A stretch of DNA of 64,000 nucleotides from Cyclobacteriaceae bacterium. GTDB lineage: Bacteria; Bacteroidota; Bacteroidia; Cytophagales; Cyclobacteriaceae. Below, one piece after another: positions 18,031 to 27,568 of the stretch. Below the pieces are notes generated by a model. It ran no database searches, had not been told where the DNA came from, and saw nothing but the letters and a program-made list of their open reading frames with translations. A program made the translations under genes and the position numbers. Position 1 is the stretch's first letter. Every line of letters starts with the position of its first letter. Where the stretch lies: NCBI GenBank assembly GCA_028284125.1, contig JANQSI010000013.1, positions 124,001 to 188,000 of the forward strand, given 5' to 3'.

Positions 18031-18816
18031 ATGAAAGCTATTAAATCAATATTCATATTGCTGGCAATAGTATTTGTCAGCGCCTGTTCAGATAGTGATG
18101 ATCCACAACTAGGATTTGAAACGGATCTCACAGAAATTAACTCAATCACCGAAAATGGGTTGAAGGTCACACTTTTTGCTTCGGAAGATTTCTTTGTTGG
18201 ATACAATAACATCACCGCAAAGATTGAAGACGAAAATGGTAATCTGTTGAGTGGCGACATTGTAGTGACTCCAATGATGGACATGATGACCATGTCACAC
18301 TCAAGTCCGATAGAGTTTCCCGATGGAACAACATTTCAAGATGGTTCCTTCAATTTCAGCCCTGTATTTGTCATGCCTTCAGGAGAGATGGGGAGTTGGA
18401 GTATTAAGTTCTCTATCAACGAAACTGAAGTGACCGTACCAGTAGAAGTTTCAGCTCCAGAAAAAGCACGACTTGTTTCCTTTATGAGTATGATGGACGA
18501 AACTACCAAGTATTTTGTCGCATACATTGATCCGAAAGATCCTCAAGTTGGTCAAAACGATCTGGAAATTGCTGTTTTCAAAAAGCAAAGTATGATGGAA
18601 TGGCCAGCAGTGACAGGAATGGAGTTTGAACTTGAGCCTTGGATGGTGAGCATGGATCATGGATCACCTAACAATGTTGCGCCAGCACACACAGAAAATG
18701 GTCATTATAAAGGAACTGTCAATTTTACTATGACTGGTGACTGGCAGATTCGTCTGACCATGAAGGACAATGGTAATACCTGCGGTACACCCTACTTCGA
18801 CATTTATTTCCAATAG
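18031..18816 (+). CDS. Met/His-rich lipoprotein with FixH/YtkA-like domains
   Basis: The 261-residue protein has a lipoprotein signal with lipobox VSAC at residues 19-22. Two beta-sandwich segments resemble the YtkA/FixH type (KVTLFASEDFFVGYNNITAKIEDENG at about 45-70, and a final GHYKGTVNFTMTGDWQIRLTM). Met-rich stretches such as PMMDMMTMSH, MPSGEMGSW and SMDHGSP are suited to binding Cu(I). The gene sits 18 nt upstream of the OprC-like receptor. A role as copper acceptor or delivery protein on the periplasmic face of the outer membrane is inferred, not shown. Confidence 0.8.
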   Translation: MKAIKSIFILLAIVFVSACSDSDDPQLGFETDLTEINSITENGLKVTLFASEDFFVGYNNITAKIEDENGNLLSGDIVVTPMMDMMTMSHSSPIEFPDGTTFQDGSFNFSPVFVMPSGEMGSWSIKFSINETEVTVPVEVSAPEKARLVSFMSMMDETTKYFVAYIDPKDPQVGQNDLEIAVFKKQSMMEWPAVTGMEFELEPWMVSMDHGSPNNVAPAHTENGHYKGTVNFTMTGDWQIRLTMKDNGNTCGTPYFDIYFQ

Positions 18817-18834
18817 GCCTTTGACTCCAGTTCA

Positions 18835-20877
18835 ATGAGAGTTTTAGGGTTTATAGGAATTTTGACATGGAGTTTACAGCCATGCTTCGGGCAATCTGAA
18901 AAAGAACGCTATGAAGCATGGTTGGATTCCATGAAAAATGATAAGTACATCGGAATAATCAAACATTTGGACGATGTAATCATCACGGACTATGCATATC
19001 AGGCAAGGGATCCCAAAATGCAGATGAACATGCGATCTACGGATCAACTGATGCATTGTCTTCCTGGTGTAAATATGATCAGAAGGGGAAGTTTTGCTAA
19101 TGAACCTATGCTTCGAGGATTAACCTCTGACCGATATGTTTTGAGCATCGATGGCATGCGAATTTATGGGGCGTGTACGGATAAAATGGACCCCGCTTCT
19201 TCGTATATCGAACCAATCAACTTACAAAGCCTTGATATTGCATTTGGTAGTCAAAGCAACATGATGGGTAGCGGAACTGGAGGGAGTGTCAATTTTGGGC
19301 TTAAAAAACCAGTTTTCACTCAGGATGATCCTTTTCGGTTTTCATTACGATCAAATTATTCTACGGTTTCCGATGAATTTGGCCAGGCGATGGACGTCAA
19401 TTACGCAAAAGATAAATGGGCGATCAGAGCATCCGGTGTTCATAGGAAATCACAAAACTATTTTGACGGAAATGGGAATGAAGTGAGATATAGTCAGTTC
19501 GAGAAGTACAACTACGCCACTTCCATTAACTACCGAATAAACACCCAAAGTATTCTTGCCTTCGACTTTGTTGGGGACGATGCTAAGGATGTAGGCTATC
19601 CTGCTTTACCAATGGATGTTTCATTCGCCAGAGCCAAGATGTTTGGTCTTTCTTATATAACTGATAAAATAGGGTTGATCAGTGAACCGGAAATCAAAAT
19701 CTATCACAATTTCATTAACCATGAAATGGATGATACAAATAGAGATTCAGTTGCTATGCACATGGATATGCCAGGCAATACCAGGACTACCGGAGGATTT
19801 ATTCGAGGTTTTTTGAGGCAATCCAGCAAGTCAGTCATTGAAGTCAAAGCCGATTATCATAAAGCTTTTTGGCATGCAGAAATGACGATGTACCCGAACG
19901 AAGTTGACCAATTACCAATGTTCATGCTTACTTGGCCAGACGCGCATAGATCCATTCTTGGTGTTGAGCTATCGCATACTTATCAGGTAAAGCCAAATCA
20001 GAAATTGATCTACAGTGGTCGCCTAGAGCAAGTATCTTCATTCATTGATAGTGATTTTGGGGAAAGACAGCTTTCGGTATTCAACAAAAGTGGATTGGAA
20101 CATAGAAAAAACAACCTGATCAATCTTTCAACCCAGTACCTGTGGGATGTCACTTCATCTATGACTGCAAACGCAATGATTTCATATGGTGAACGAGTCC
20201 CGACAATTTCAGAGCAGTATGGGTTTTACCTATTTAATCAGCAAGATGGCTATGACTATCTGGGAGATCCGGATTTAAAGGAAGAACGAAACATCCATTT
20301 GGAAATCGGACAGAAAACTCAGAAAGCCGATCTTCGATTCGAAACTTCGCTTTTTGCTTATCTCTTCGACAACTACATCATGGGAATTTATGATCCTTCA
20401 CTTAGCAACATGACTATCGGTGCTTTGGGAGTGAAATGGTATGAGAATACTGGAAGAGCGAAGATGTTCGGTGGAGAAATGATGTTGAGCAATCTGCTTT
20501 TACCTAGCCTTACTAGCAAGCTTGATCTAAAGTACGTGTACGGAGAAGATTTTGAAGGAAAGCCACTTCCTCAAATGCCACCACTTAAGGTGAGTTATTC
20601 TCTCAACCAAAATGTTAAAGGTTGGAATATCCAGCCTGAAATCGAGTGGTCATCAGCTCAAAATAGGATAAGTGAGAAATTCAATGAACTGACCACTAAA
20701 TCATTCACATTGCTTAATCTTAGGGTCAACAAGATGTTTGAAAGTGATCGAATGAAGTATTCCTTGGGAGTTGGAGTGGAGAATTTAACTGACGAAGCTT
20801 ATCGAGAACACTTTGATATCGGTCAAATCTTAAGACCGGGCAGAAATGGTTATGTGCAAATTCAAGTCATGTTTTGA
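18835..20877 (+). CDS. OprC/NosA-like copper TonB-dependent receptor
   Basis: This is a 680-residue receptor with a signal peptide to about residue 19, a plug starting near STDQLMHCLPGVN, and a barrel ending RPGRNGYVQIQVMF. The plug loop IYGACTDKMDPASSY has Cys114 and Met118 in a CxxxM arrangement, and the barrel has HEM at 296-298. From memory, Pseudomonas OprC binds copper with Cys143, Met147, His323 and Met325, with nearly the same C-to-H spacing (180 there, 182 here). The protein lacks the carboxypeptidase-like extension common in Bacteroidota, as OprC/NosA proteins do. It would import copper across the outer membrane using TonB. Confidence 0.88.
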   Translation: MRVLGFIGILTWSLQPCFGQSEKERYEAWLDSMKNDKYIGIIKHLDDVIITDYAYQARDPKMQMNMRSTDQLMHCLPGVNMIRRGSFANEPMLRGLTSDRYVLSIDGMRIYGACTDKMDPASSYIEPINLQSLDIAFGSQSNMMGSGTGGSVNFGLKKPVFTQDDPFRFSLRSNYSTVSDEFGQAMDVNYAKDKWAIRASGVHRKSQNYFDGNGNEVRYSQFEKYNYATSINYRINTQSILAFDFVGDDAKDVGYPALPMDVSFARAKMFGLSYITDKIGLISEPEIKIYHNFINHEMDDTNRDSVAMHMDMPGNTRTTGGFIRGFLRQSSKSVIEVKADYHKAFWHAEMTMYPNEVDQLPMFMLTWPDAHRSILGVELSHTYQVKPNQKLIYSGRLEQVSSFIDSDFGERQLSVFNKSGLEHRKNNLINLSTQYLWDVTSSMTANAMISYGERVPTISEQYGFYLFNQQDGYDYLGDPDLKEERNIHLEIGQKTQKADLRFETSLFAYLFDNYIMGIYDPSLSNMTIGALGVKWYENTGRAKMFGGEMMLSNLLLPSLTSKLDLKYVYGEDFEGKPLPQMPPLKVSYSLNQNVKGWNIQPEIEWSSAQNRISEKFNELTTKSFTLLNLRVNKMFESDRMKYSLGVGVENLTDEAYREHFDIGQILRPGRNGYVQIQVMF

Positions 20878-20906
20878 TAATAACTAAACTTCGAAATGAA
20901 AGACAG

Positions 20907-20929
20907 GGGCGAATCGTTCCGATTCGCCC
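20907..20929. terminator. Bidirectional hairpin between convergent genes
   Basis: GGGCGAATCG and CGATTCGCCC form a perfect 10-bp stem around a TTC loop, 30 nt after the copper receptor stop and 21 nt before the stop of the convergent gene. The right arm is followed by TTAAAT on the plus strand. This probably ends both transcripts. Confidence 0.75.
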
Positions 20930-20949
20930 TTAAATGTGATTTCAAGCAA

Positions 20950-21660
20950 TTATTTTCTAGAAGCTTCATAAGCCTCATACTTAGCGATAAGTGCCTGGTG
21001 TTCTTCTTTGATTTCCACTCGTTCGGCTTTACCTACCGGAACTACAATAAATCCATGAGGACCTGTTGGATTCACAAAAGGTAAATACCCATCCATGGTA
21101 AATCTGGATTGAATGGATTTGTTAGTTGCATATGGTGCGTAAATCATAAAATGCGGATGATATAGAAATTTCTTTCCGCTATTTCCTCTTGGTAAAATGT
21201 TCAATGGGCTGAGCATGTAGGATATACCGCCTATTGCGGGAGGCATGTAAGTACCATTTTGAAAACCTTTATCAATAACAGCCTGAGCTTCGTTATACGT
21301 TTTTCCTTCCTGGATCATTTTGGCTTTTTCGAATCTTGGAGGAAGCATAACACGCGTTCCTTCAGCATCAAAAGCAATTGGTGCCATCGTTCCTTCGAGA
21401 GCTGGTCTTTCAACATAACAGGTGTACCCATTACTTCCTTCCACTGCTTTAACATAACCCGTTCCGTTCTTCAAAACATATACAGTCGCGTTATCTCGGA
21501 GGTTGGCTGGCAGTGCGCTCTTTGCAATTGCTATTTCTAGGTCTTCAGGCATTGCTTTTGGCATTCGTTGACCAATGATTGAAAAACTTAAAAGAAAGAA
21601 AGCCAGGAAAGAAAGTTTTCTAGCGGATAATTGTTCCATGGTTTGCATAATCAGTTTCAT
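20950..21660 (-). CDS. Secreted protein of unknown function
   Basis: About 236 residues from the ATG at 21660 (a TTG eight codons upstream extends it). The signal peptide is RKLSFLAFFLLSFSIIGQ. The mature protein has NATVYVLKNGTGYVKAVEGSNGYTCYVERPA, FEKAKMIQEGKTYNEAQ, and a central GGISYMLSPLNILPRG followed by YHPHFMIYAPYATNKSI. It ends GFIVVPVGKAERVEIKEEH. I recognise no catalytic motif; the HPH(F)M and GPHGF(I)V segments recall a conserved family of exported proteins without function. It is monocistronic and convergent with the copper receptor. Confidence 0.75.
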   Translation of the reverse strand: MKLIMQTMEQLSARKLSFLAFFLLSFSIIGQRMPKAMPEDLEIAIAKSALPANLRDNATVYVLKNGTGYVKAVEGSNGYTCYVERPALEGTMAPIAFDAEGTRVMLPPRFEKAKMIQEGKTYNEAQAVIDKGFQNGTYMPPAIGGISYMLSPLNILPRGNSGKKFLYHPHFMIYAPYATNKSIQSRFTMDGYLPFVNPTGPHGFIVVPVGKAERVEIKEEHQALIAKYEAYEASRK

Positions 21661-21759
21661 AATTTTTTGAGATTCATGCACCAACGACCGTCATACTTAT
21701 CAGTTTTCAAAAGACATCTTTATCGATTTGAATGAGCCATTTTTTAAGTCCGAATGGCC

Positions 21760-21785
21760 ACTTACTAAATATCCAAATAGTAAGT
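21760..21785. promoter_or_regulatory. 8-bp inverted repeat upstream of the kefF-like gene
   Basis: ACTTACTA (21760-21767) and TAGTAAGT (21778-21785) are perfect reverse complements around ten bases, about 120 nt before the GTG start. It may be an operator; no T-tract follows, so it is not a terminator. Confidence 0.35.
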
Positions 21786-21906
21786 ATCAACTAGATCTGA
21801 TTATCGCTCATTCAGTGATATATTTGATTAGCTTGTTGCCAAGTGATTTTTGGATCAATCATTTGCACTGGAAACTTGTTTATAGAATGTACCAATCGCT
21901 ATAGCT

Positions 21907-22515
21907 GTGAAGAAAATACTCGTATTATTTGCTCATCCTCGTTATGAACAATCTCGCACCAACCGGACATTGATTGAAGGAATCAAGGGAATGGATGGAG
22001 TGACGATTCATGATCTCTATGAAAGATACCCGGATTTCAATATTGATATTTTCATAGAAAAAGACCTTTTGAAACATAACGATGTAATTGTGTGGCATCA
22101 TCCATTTTACTGGTATAGTTGCCCCCCATTATTGAAGCAATGGATTGATATCGTACTCGAATTTGGCTGGGCCTATGGACCTGATGGAGATGCACTTGTT
22201 GGAAAACAGGCACTTAATGTGTTGACAGCCGGAGGAACAAGGGAAGTTTATTGTTCAGAGGGCAGGAATAATTATACCATTCGAGAATTTCTGCGTCCCT
22301 TTGAGCAGACGGCCAGACTGTGCGGTATGGACTATCTTCCCCCGTTTGCGGTGATGGGCACGCACAAATTATCTAGAGAAGAGCTCACTACTCACATTGA
22401 TCAATATCAAGAGCTACTTCGATCCTTGCAAGGAGATTCAATAGATATCCCGGAAGGAGATTCTTGTCAGTTTCTGAATGACTTATCATTTCTACAAAAC
22501 ACCCAAGCGAAATGA
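21907..22515 (+). CDS. KefF-like flavodoxin-fold NAD(P)H oxidoreductase
   Basis: This 202-residue protein starts at a GTG: KKILVLFAHPRYEQSRTNRTLIEGI is the FMN phosphate loop of the NQO1/MdaB/KefF family. VWHHPFYWYSCPPLLKQWIDIVLEFGWAYGP and NVLTAGGTREVYCSEGRNN are flavin-contact segments typical of KefF. It is cytoplasmic. Its stop overlaps the antiporter start (ATGA), the arrangement of the kefF-kefC pair in which the oxidoreductase activates a glutathione-gated K+ efflux system in response to electrophiles. Confidence 0.88.
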   Translation: MKKILVLFAHPRYEQSRTNRTLIEGIKGMDGVTIHDLYERYPDFNIDIFIEKDLLKHNDVIVWHHPFYWYSCPPLLKQWIDIVLEFGWAYGPDGDALVGKQALNVLTAGGTREVYCSEGRNNYTIREFLRPFEQTARLCGMDYLPPFAVMGTHKLSREELTTHIDQYQELLRSLQGDSIDIPEGDSCQFLNDLSFLQNTQAK

Positions 22516-24398
22516 CTGGAAACTTCTTATTTCAGGCAGTTATCTATTTAAGTGCGGCAATTGTTTGCGTACCTATCGCTAAACGTTTTGGGCTAAGTTC
22601 TGTCTTAGGATACTTGCTGGCGGGAATAATCATTGGTCCATACTTGCTGGGGTTCATTGGCGAGGAAGGAGAAGACATACTTCATTTCGCAGAATTTGGA
22701 GTTGTCATGATGCTTTTTCTCATCGGACTTGAAATTGAACCAAAGGCTTTTTGGAGGATGAAAAAGACCATCCTCGGAATGGGCGGATCACAGGTCTTAT
22801 TTACAGTTATCCTATGTTTTTTGATACTCTCATTGTTAGGTTACTCTTGGCAATCAAGCGTTAGCATAGCTATGGCACTGGCACTTTCTTCCACTGCAAT
22901 TGTGCTGCAAACGCTCAAGGAAAAAAACCTGATGGATACGGTTTATGGAGCTTCTTCATTCTCCATTTTGCTTTTCCAAGATATTATCGTTATTCCGATG
23001 TTGGCAATTGTCCCATTGCTAGGTACTGCCAGCGGTTCTACCAGCGACGGACATGACTCAGGACACTCATCTCTACTTGACAATTTACCCATCGGATTGC
23101 AAACGGTTTTTGTTCTTTTATCTGTTGTGATTGTGGTGCTAGCTGGACGATACTTAATTGTTCCCCTCCTTCGAGTGGTAGCTGGAACTCGTTTGCGAGA
23201 GCTTTTTTCAGCCTCCACATTATTAATAGTTATTGCCATTGCATACTTAATGGAGCTTGTTGGCCTCAGCCCGGCATTAGGTGCTTTTCTTGGCGGTGTA
23301 GTATTGGCCACAAGTGAGTTCAAGCATGAACTTGAAAGCAATCTCGAACCTTTCAAAGGATTGTTGCTAGGGCTCTTTTTCATCGCAGTAGGAGCCTCCA
23401 TCAATTTTGGAATGATCATCGATAGTCCAGTCGAGATTTCGTTGATGGTGCTTGGTGTGATTGCGCTAAAGGGAGTTGTGCTATACATTGTCGCTTCCAT
23501 CTTTCGAATCAAGATGGATCAAAAACTGCTTATTGCAGTAGGGCTTGCACAAGTGGGGGAATTTGCTTTCGTGCTTCTTTCATTTACCAATCAACTAGGT
23601 ATTTTATCCCGAGAGCAGCTCGACCTTTTCTTAGTCATCACCGCGATATCTATGACTTTAGCACCGTTATTGGCTATATTCAACGAACGTGTCATTCTGC
23701 CAAGAATCGGAACCAAGGAATCAGAGGAAAAACCAATGGATACCATCGACAAGAAAAATAAAATCATCTTAGTAGGATTTGGTCATTTTGGTAGCACAGT
23801 GGGTAGGTTTTTAAGAGCCAATGGAGTAGAATTAACAATTCTTGACCATGATTCCTCACGCGTCGATTTGCTAAGAAAACTCGGATTTGAGGTTTATTAC
23901 GGTGACGCTACTCGTGAAGACCTATTAGAATCTGCGGGTGCCGGTGAAGCAGATATTTTAATCTCGGCAATTGATGATCCGGAGGCTACTATGGAAATGG
24001 TGGAGGTTTTGAAACGCAATTACCCCAACCTCAAATTGATGGTTCGAGCAAAGAGCAGAGTGGATGCTTATGAATTGCTGAACGCAGGAGTAACTAATAT
24101 CTACAGAGAATCGCTGGATACTTCCGTGCGTGTAGCGGAAGATGCGTTACACTTTCTTGGTCATAGAAAATACACGACCCACCGCCAGGCGCAAAACTTT
24201 AAGAAATACGATGAAGAAAGCCTACGCCGATTAGCGAACAAAGTGCTCAATAGCGATGAATACATTTTTAGGGCGAGAGAAGAAATCGCACAACAAGAGA
24301 CCCTACTGAAGGAGGATCTAAAGAGAGGAAATCTTTATGATGATGATACCTCATGGGATAGCGAGTCGATGCGAACACGGATCAATAAAAAAGAGTAA
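22512..24398 (+). CDS. KefB/KefC-type K+/H+ antiporter with RCK domain
   Basis: This is a 628-residue CPA2 antiporter. The membrane part (about 1-390) has around twelve hydrophobic segments, with LSSVLGYLLAGIIIGP, FGVVMMLFLIGLEIEP, ALALSSTAIVLQTLKE and VGLAQVGEFAFVLLS. The cytosolic RCK_N/TrkA domain starts at IILVGFGHFGSTVGRFL (about 417, Rossmann GxGxxG) with GDATREDLLESAGA. It exports K+ in exchange for H+ and lowers cytoplasmic pH during electrophile stress. The C-terminal 60 residues are charged and helical. Its coupling to the KefF-like gene supports a Kef system rather than a simple Na+/H+ antiporter. Confidence 0.92.
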   Translation: MTGNFLFQAVIYLSAAIVCVPIAKRFGLSSVLGYLLAGIIIGPYLLGFIGEEGEDILHFAEFGVVMMLFLIGLEIEPKAFWRMKKTILGMGGSQVLFTVILCFLILSLLGYSWQSSVSIAMALALSSTAIVLQTLKEKNLMDTVYGASSFSILLFQDIIVIPMLAIVPLLGTASGSTSDGHDSGHSSLLDNLPIGLQTVFVLLSVVIVVLAGRYLIVPLLRVVAGTRLRELFSASTLLIVIAIAYLMELVGLSPALGAFLGGVVLATSEFKHELESNLEPFKGLLLGLFFIAVGASINFGMIIDSPVEISLMVLGVIALKGVVLYIVASIFRIKMDQKLLIAVGLAQVGEFAFVLLSFTNQLGILSREQLDLFLVITAISMTLAPLLAIFNERVILPRIGTKESEEKPMDTIDKKNKIILVGFGHFGSTVGRFLRANGVELTILDHDSSRVDLLRKLGFEVYYGDATREDLLESAGAGEADILISAIDDPEATMEMVEVLKRNYPNLKLMVRAKSRVDAYELLNAGVTNIYRESLDTSVRVAEDALHFLGHRKYTTHRQAQNFKKYDEESLRRLANKVLNSDEYIFRAREEIAQQETLLKEDLKRGNLYDDDTSWDSESMRTRINKKE

Positions 24399-24570
24399 TT
24401 AGTATTTTATAGCGCTTTTTAAAGTGGGATAATCCGCCGGAACGCTACCATTCACTCACGGTATCTTGTTCAAAATGAAAACCCCTCTATAAGGACTGTT
24501 TCAAATTAGAAGAAGACCCAAAAAGCTGATTTAGAAGTAGTATGGGTCAATATCAAAACCCGTCAAAGCA

Positions 24571-24616
24571 ATTTTTACAATTGTGTAAGTTATAGTATTT
24601 TTACAATTGTGTAAGT
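24571..24616 (+). promoter_or_regulatory. Tandem PadR operator candidate
   Basis: Two identical 20-bp copies start at 24571 and 24597 (26-bp period). Each contains TTACA-ATTG-TGTAA, a dyad with a four-base centre. The second copy ends ten bases before the padR start at 24627, so a bound repressor would block its expression. The same dyad shape (TTACA-N4-TGTAA) occurs before the second padR at 58783. Confidence 0.7.
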
Positions 24617-24626
24617 AATCGTGTAG

Positions 24627-24953
24627 ATGAAAAAGAGATATTATCTGGGTGAGTTTGAAGAACTCGTATTACTCGTAGTGGCTGGACTTCAGAGTAAGGC
24701 CTATGGACTTTCCGTTACTCAAGTAATAGAAAAAGACTTGAAACGATCGATCAACATGAGTGCCGTGCATACGTGCCTATACAGGCTTGAAGAAAAAGGT
24801 TATTTGACCTCAAAATTGGATGGCGCTACCAACAAAAGAGGGGGTCGTAGAAAGCGTCTCTTTTTGATTACCACAGAAGGTCAATTTGCGCTTAAGGAGG
24901 TGCGTGATCAGCGGCAATTTCTTTGGTCAAAGATACCGTCCTTTCAAGCATGA
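24627..24953 (+). CDS. PadR-family transcriptional regulator
   Basis: This is a 108-residue winged-helix protein of the short PadR type: LGEFEELVLLVVAGLQSKAYGLSVTQVIE, then SMSAVHTCLYRLEEKGYLTSKL as recognition helix and wing, and RRKRLFLITTEGQFALKEV as the dimerisation start. These proteins usually repress their own operon. The stop overlaps the permease gene by four bases (ATGA). The tandem dyads just upstream of its start are the likely operator. Confidence 0.9.
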   Translation: MKKRYYLGEFEELVLLVVAGLQSKAYGLSVTQVIEKDLKRSINMSAVHTCLYRLEEKGYLTSKLDGATNKRGGRRKRLFLITTEGQFALKEVRDQRQFLWSKIPSFQA

Positions 24954-27568
24954 AATCAAAAGAAAAATCATTCCCTCCCTGGCTAGCCAGGAAAGTTCTT
25001 CACTGGTACTGTTCAGAAGAGCTGTTAGAGGAAATCGAGGGTGATTTGGAAGAACGCTTTCAGGATCATCTTGAACAATTCAGTAGTAAAAAAGCAAAAA
25101 GGCTCTACTGGCTTAACGTCATCAAATTTTTTTCATGGCGCACTGTAAAACCTAGGAAATCCTACACCAACCAATCAATTAGAGGAAAATTAAACTACTC
25201 GGTAATTATGTTTAAAAACTACTTCAAAATTGCAATCAGGAATGCCAAAAAGCACAAAGTATATACTGCCATAAACCTATTAGGTCTAACACTTGGACTT
25301 ACAAGCTCGATACTAATAATGCTCTACGTGAATCATCAGCTGAGCTATGATCAATTTCACGAAAAGAAGGATAAGATCTACCGAGTATCATTATACGATT
25401 ATGCTATTACCCCAAATATCGTAGGTCCAACATTGAAACGCACCTATTCGGAGGATATTCAACATTCCATGAGAATGGCATTTTTTGGCAAGCAGATTTT
25501 CAACTACAACGAAGAGGCTTTCTCAAGTGAGATGATATATGCTGACCCTGACTTTTTCGAAGTTTTCTCATTTAACTTCTTGGCTGGTGATAAGCAGAAT
25601 GCACTGACTAGCCCGAATAGTCTGGTGGTTACCAAAAAGGCTGCGCTCAGTTACTTTGGCAGCACCGATGTAGTAAATTCTACGATTCAAGTTGCCGGTG
25701 AAAATTTCCAGATCACTGGTATAATCGAGGACATTCCATCCAATTCAACGATTCAATTCGATTTTTTAGGTTCATTGGTTGAAAAAAGATGGGTAAAAAA
25801 GGAACAGTGGAGCAATGCAATGTTTCATACGTTCTTATTACTACCCAATGGGCTAACCCCCGCTATTGAATCCAAGGTCGAAACGCATTTCAATAAACTT
25901 TTAGAAATCCCTGATGATAGTGAAGATGCGGTAGTTGTCAATTGGCTAAGCATCAATGACTTGTACTTGAAATCCAATCTAGAGTATGAAATGGGTAATA
26001 CAAGCTCTCTGTCTGGTGTTTACATTTTTTCCTCCATTGCGCTACTGATATTGGTGATGGCTTGTATAAACTATGTGAACCTGGCAACCTCACGTTCAAT
26101 AGAAAGAGCCAAAGAAGTGGGAATGAGAAAGGTAATGGGAGCTCAAAAAAGACAGCTTTACTATCAATTCTTAGGCGAATCAATCATTTATGTTTTTAGC
26201 TCCTTAATCTTCTCATTTGTAATCATACTCTACTTGCTTCCTTCATTTAATCAATTGGCCGGTGTGACTATAGAGATAGGCAAATTGTGGAGTCTGAATT
26301 TTTGGGTTGGGATACTCTCATTAGGATTGATTATTAGTTTTCTTTCTGGATTTTATCCAGCGATTGTATTGTCGGCATACAGGCCTGTCAATATATTGAA
26401 AGGAAGTACCTCTGTTAAGGGGGAAAAAAGTTTCCTGAAAAAGGGACTTGTCGTATTCCAATTTTCAATTTCCACATTTTTACTGGTTTCTACTTTGGTT
26501 ATCGGAGAACAGTTGTCATTCATTCGAAGTAAAGACTTGGGTTACGAAAAAGAACAAGTCATTTACTTTAGAATAAATGAAGACTTGCGGAAAAATATTG
26601 AGACATTCAAAAACCAACTAAGGAGCAACCCTCAAATTCAGGCTGTAAGCTTCTCAAACTCAACTCCGCTTAACGTTGGTTCAAAAGGCGGAACAAAACG
26701 TCTGGATCATTCAAAGGACCAGTTTTTTACTACGGCATATCTAAAAGCAGACGAAAGCTTTATCGAGCTGATGCAAATGAAATTGCTTGCGGGACGAAAT
26801 TTCCTTCGAAACGATGGAAACTTTGATGATTTAGAGCAAGGAAAAGTGCCAGCTGTTGTCATCAACGAAACCATGGCGAGACAATTGGGCTGGGCCACAG
26901 AGGAAACCATTAATAAAAAAATAAATTATGGTAAACATGAAGTACTGATTGTTGGTGTAATTGCTGATTTTCATTCATCCAGCCTGAAAGATATTATTGA
27001 GCCTTTTATGATAATATATGCTCCAGTTAAACCCTATTATGCGTTTGTCAAGCTAGGAACCGATCAAATAAATGAAACACTGGGCTTTATTGAGGATCAA
27101 ACCCTAGCCAATGCTCCAGGATTGCCATTTGATTTCAGATTTCTTGACGACCAATTTAACCGTATGTACAGAGTGGAATCTCGGTTGAATAGGATCTTCT
27201 TTATTTTTTCAACTATTGCCATAAGCATTGCGGCGTTGGGAATTCTAGGACTTGTCTCTTATATGGCCTTAAACAGAGAAAAAGAAATAAGCATCAGAAA
27301 AGTGCTTGGCGCATCGGTCCAAAATATTTTGACTTTAATTTCTTCTGATTTCCTAAAACTAGTTGGATTTGCACTTATCATAGCTCTCCCAAGCTCCTAT
27401 TTCATCATGAACAATTGGCTTTCAAATTATGCATACCGGATAACTATTAGTACTGAAACATTAATTTATGCAGCGACAGCATCTATTGCTATCACACTAT
27501 TTACCATTAGTTATCAAGCGATTAAAACGGCATTTACCAATCCAGCAAATGTTCTGAGAAGTGAGTGA
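24950..27568 (+). CDS. FtsX/MacB-type ABC permease with N-terminal prefix domain
   Basis: About 872 residues from the ATG at 24950; a TTG at 24923 would lie inside padR. The first 90 residues (PPWLARKVLHWYCSEELLEEIEGDLEERF) form a charged helical prefix domain seen in Bacteroidota permeases. Then come the MacB-PCD/FtsX repeat: FKIAIRNAKKHKVYTAINLLGLTLGL (TM1), a large periplasmic part, three TM helices with SRSIERAKEVGMRKVMGA, and a second copy ending LNREKEISIRKVLGAS with three more helices. No ATPase gene is adjacent. It probably works with an unlinked MacB-like ATPase in mechanotransmission or export. Confidence 0.88.
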   Translation: MKSKEKSFPPWLARKVLHWYCSEELLEEIEGDLEERFQDHLEQFSSKKAKRLYWLNVIKFFSWRTVKPRKSYTNQSIRGKLNYSVIMFKNYFKIAIRNAKKHKVYTAINLLGLTLGLTSSILIMLYVNHQLSYDQFHEKKDKIYRVSLYDYAITPNIVGPTLKRTYSEDIQHSMRMAFFGKQIFNYNEEAFSSEMIYADPDFFEVFSFNFLAGDKQNALTSPNSLVVTKKAALSYFGSTDVVNSTIQVAGENFQITGIIEDIPSNSTIQFDFLGSLVEKRWVKKEQWSNAMFHTFLLLPNGLTPAIESKVETHFNKLLEIPDDSEDAVVVNWLSINDLYLKSNLEYEMGNTSSLSGVYIFSSIALLILVMACINYVNLATSRSIERAKEVGMRKVMGAQKRQLYYQFLGESIIYVFSSLIFSFVIILYLLPSFNQLAGVTIEIGKLWSLNFWVGILSLGLIISFLSGFYPAIVLSAYRPVNILKGSTSVKGEKSFLKKGLVVFQFSISTFLLVSTLVIGEQLSFIRSKDLGYEKEQVIYFRINEDLRKNIETFKNQLRSNPQIQAVSFSNSTPLNVGSKGGTKRLDHSKDQFFTTAYLKADESFIELMQMKLLAGRNFLRNDGNFDDLEQGKVPAVVINETMARQLGWATEETINKKINYGKHEVLIVGVIADFHSSSLKDIIEPFMIIYAPVKPYYAFVKLGTDQINETLGFIEDQTLANAPGLPFDFRFLDDQFNRMYRVESRLNRIFFIFSTIAISIAALGILGLVSYMALNREKEISIRKVLGASVQNILTLISSDFLKLVGFALIIALPSSYFIMNNWLSNYAYRITISTETLIYAATASIAITLFTISYQAIKTAFTNPANVLRSE

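Noticed and set aside
20896-21084. 62-codon plus-strand ORF starting at the bidirectional hairpin
   Set aside because: It reads through the terminator stem and antisense to the secreted-protein gene.
22943-23512. 189-codon minus-strand ORF opposite the Kef antiporter
   Set aside because: It is a shadow of the antiporter membrane domain in another frame; composition is Ser/Thr/Ile-rich without motifs, and the sense gene is clearly real.
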